From assembly GCF_017813365.1 (NCBI RefSeq), contig NZ_JAGIZA010000004.1, positions 186,001-250,000 on the forward strand: a stretch of 64,000 nucleotides of DNA, written 5' to 3'. The notes below the pieces were generated by a model. It had not been told where the DNA came from. It ran no database searches and saw only the letters and a list, made by a program, of their open reading frames with translations. The stretch's first letter is position 1, and the number at the start of each line of letters is the position of its first letter. This stretch comes from Roseomonas indoligenes (GTDB lineage Bacteria > Pseudomonadota > Alphaproteobacteria > Acetobacterales > Acetobacteraceae). A program made the position numbers and the translations under genes. Of the stretch, positions 62,569 to 64,000 are shown piece after piece.

Positions 62569-64000
62569 AATGCCCGACAATACCTGGGACAAGTCCCGCC
62601 TCCCCAGCCGCCACGTGACCGTCGGGCCGGAGCGGGCGCCGCACCGCTCCTACTACTACGCCATGGGAATGACGGAGGAGGAGATCGCCCAGCCGCTGGT
62701 GGGCGTCGCCACCTGCTGGAACGAGGCCGCCCCCTGCAACATCGCCCTGAGCCGCCAGGCGCAGAGCGTGAAGACCGGCGTGAAGCAGGCCCATGGCTCC
62801 CCGCGCGAGTTCACCACCATCACCGTGACGGACGGCATCGCCATGGGTCACCAGGGCATGAAGTCGTCGCTGGCCAGCCGCGACGCTATCGCCGACACGG
62901 TGGAGCTGACGATGCGCGGCCACTGCTACGACGCGCTGGTCGGCATGGCCGGATGCGACAAGTCGCTGCCGGGCATGATGATGGCGATGCTGCGGCTGAA
63001 CGTGCCGAGCGTGTTCATGTATGGCGGCTCCATCCTTCCCGGGACCTACAAGGGCAAGGACGTGACGGTCGTGGACGTGTTCGAGGCGGTGGGCATGCAC
63101 GCCGCCGGCCGCATGTCGGACGAGGAGCTGCACGAGCTGGAATGCGTGGCCTGCCCCAGCGCCGGCGCCTGCGGCGGCCAGTTCACCGCCAACACCATGG
63201 CCACCGTTTCCGAGGCCATCGGCCTCGCGCTCCCCGGCTCCGCAGGCGCCCCCGCGCCCTATGAGGACCGCGACAAGTGGGCGGTGGAATCCGGCAAGGC
63301 CGTGATGGACCTGCTGCGGAAGAATATTCGCCCGCGCGACATCGTCACCATGGACAGCCTCTACAACGCCGCCCTGATCGTGGGCGCCACCGGCGGCTCC
63401 ACCAATGCCGGCCTGCACCTGCCGGCCATGGCGCATGAGGCGGGGATCAAGTTCACCCTGCACGACGTGGCGGAGATCATGCGGAAGGCGCCCTATATCG
63501 GCGACCTGAAGCCCGGCGGCCGCTACGTGGCCTTCGACGTCTACAAGGTCGGCGGCATCCCCGTAATCGTAAAGGCGCTGCTGGAGGCCGGGCTTCTGCG
63601 GGGCGACTGCATGACGGTGACCGGCAAGACGCTCGCGGAGAACCACCGTGAGGTGATCTTCCCGAAGGACCAGGACGTGATCCGCCCCGTTTCCAACCCG
63701 CTTTCCGAGACGGGCGGCGTGGTCGGGCTGAAGGGCAACCTCGCCCCGGACGGCGCCATTGTGAAGATCGCCGGCATGAAGGAGCTGCGCTTCGAGGGCA
63801 CGGCGCTCTGCTTCGACTGCGAGGAGGACGCCTTCGCCGCGGTTGATGCCCGCGCCTACAAGAAGGGCGACGTGATCATCATCCGCTACGAGGGGCCGAA
63901 GGGCGGCCCGGGCATGCGGGAAATGCTCTCCACTACCGCGGCCCTCTATGGCCAGGGCGCCGGGGCGGACGTGGCCCTGATCACCGATGGCCGCTTCTCC
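62569..64000 (+). CDS. ilvD: Dihydroxy-acid dehydratase, 3' end beyond window
   Basis: 477 codons are visible. IlvD dehydrates 2,3-dihydroxy acids to 2-oxo acids in valine and isoleucine synthesis, using an iron-sulfur cluster. The cluster cysteines sit in ATCWNEAAPCN (Cys49), GMAGCDKSLPG and CVACPSAGACGG. NTMATVSEAIGLALPGSA and GGSTNAGLHLPA are further signatures. AGAGGA lies eight bases before the ATG at 62569; an ATG two codons earlier is too close to it. The sequence is intact up to the window edge. Confidence 0.95.

Overview
The window is GC-rich DNA (roughly 70 percent G+C by eye) with tightly packed genes, many four-base ATGA or GTGA overlaps, and a PopZ-type polar organiser (DUF2497) that is characteristic of Alphaproteobacteria. 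The gene mix (several M20 amidohydrolases, periplasmic substrate-binding proteins, CoA-transferase and acyl-CoA dehydrogenase genes, C-P lyase accessory genes) fits a soil or water heterotroph of the Acetobacteraceae/Roseomonas type. That placement is an inference; there is no rRNA gene to test it.

Layout. 1-3.5 kb: a glycolysis/Calvin-type operon tkt-gap-pgk on the minus strand, with pgk cut by the window edge. 3.6-11 kb: a membrane GGDEF-EAL protein, an M20 carbamoylase-type hydrolase, a divergent TetR/MFS pair with visible operators, a class II aldolase and a DMT exporter. 10.9-23 kb: comM (Mg-chelatase-like AAA+ helicase) is split in two by a 10,537-bp element, about 11,814-22,350. 23-29 kb: an HDAC-like deacetylase upstream of comM, then a five-gene plus-strand operon of two M20 peptidases, an M81 (MlrC) protein, a VOC protein and a GNAT. 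29-42 kb: a GH17-GT2 membrane glucan synthase-like protein, a CNNM/CorC protein, DoxX, xanthine phosphoribosyltransferase, CsaA, a two-domain dehydroshikimate dehydratase-like enzyme, a gamma-glutamyltransferase, an amidase, an esterase and two small lipoproteins. 42-54 kb: a NMT1-type binding protein with a deaminase, a TPP enzyme, a family 5 binding protein, an acyl-CoA dehydrogenase/CoA-transferase/CitE operon, and phnM-DUF1045 divergent from phnF. 54-64 kb: tRNA-Asn, tRNA-Cys, an isoaspartyl methyltransferase-like gene, tolC, popZ, valS, a KgtP-like transporter, a DnaQ-like exonuclease and the 5' part of ilvD.

The comM element is the most interesting region. It carries a large serine recombinase whose start lies 38 bp from the right junction. 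It also has a small family A polymerase-like protein, a T7 gp2.5-like single-strand DNA-binding protein, a podovirus ejection-protein-like gene with a TTG start behind a set of about 34-bp direct repeats, a minus-strand antirepressor-like gene cluster, a degenerate HNH-like protein, and an AT-rich pair consisting of a Panacea (DUF4065) antitoxin-like protein and an unrecognised partner. No capsid, portal, terminase or tail gene is visible, so it looks like a satellite or a reduced prophage. Joining the two comM pieces at the shared octamer restores an in-frame 503-residue ComM, and joining the element ends restores a near-palindromic attP. The insertion therefore looks precise and possibly reversible.
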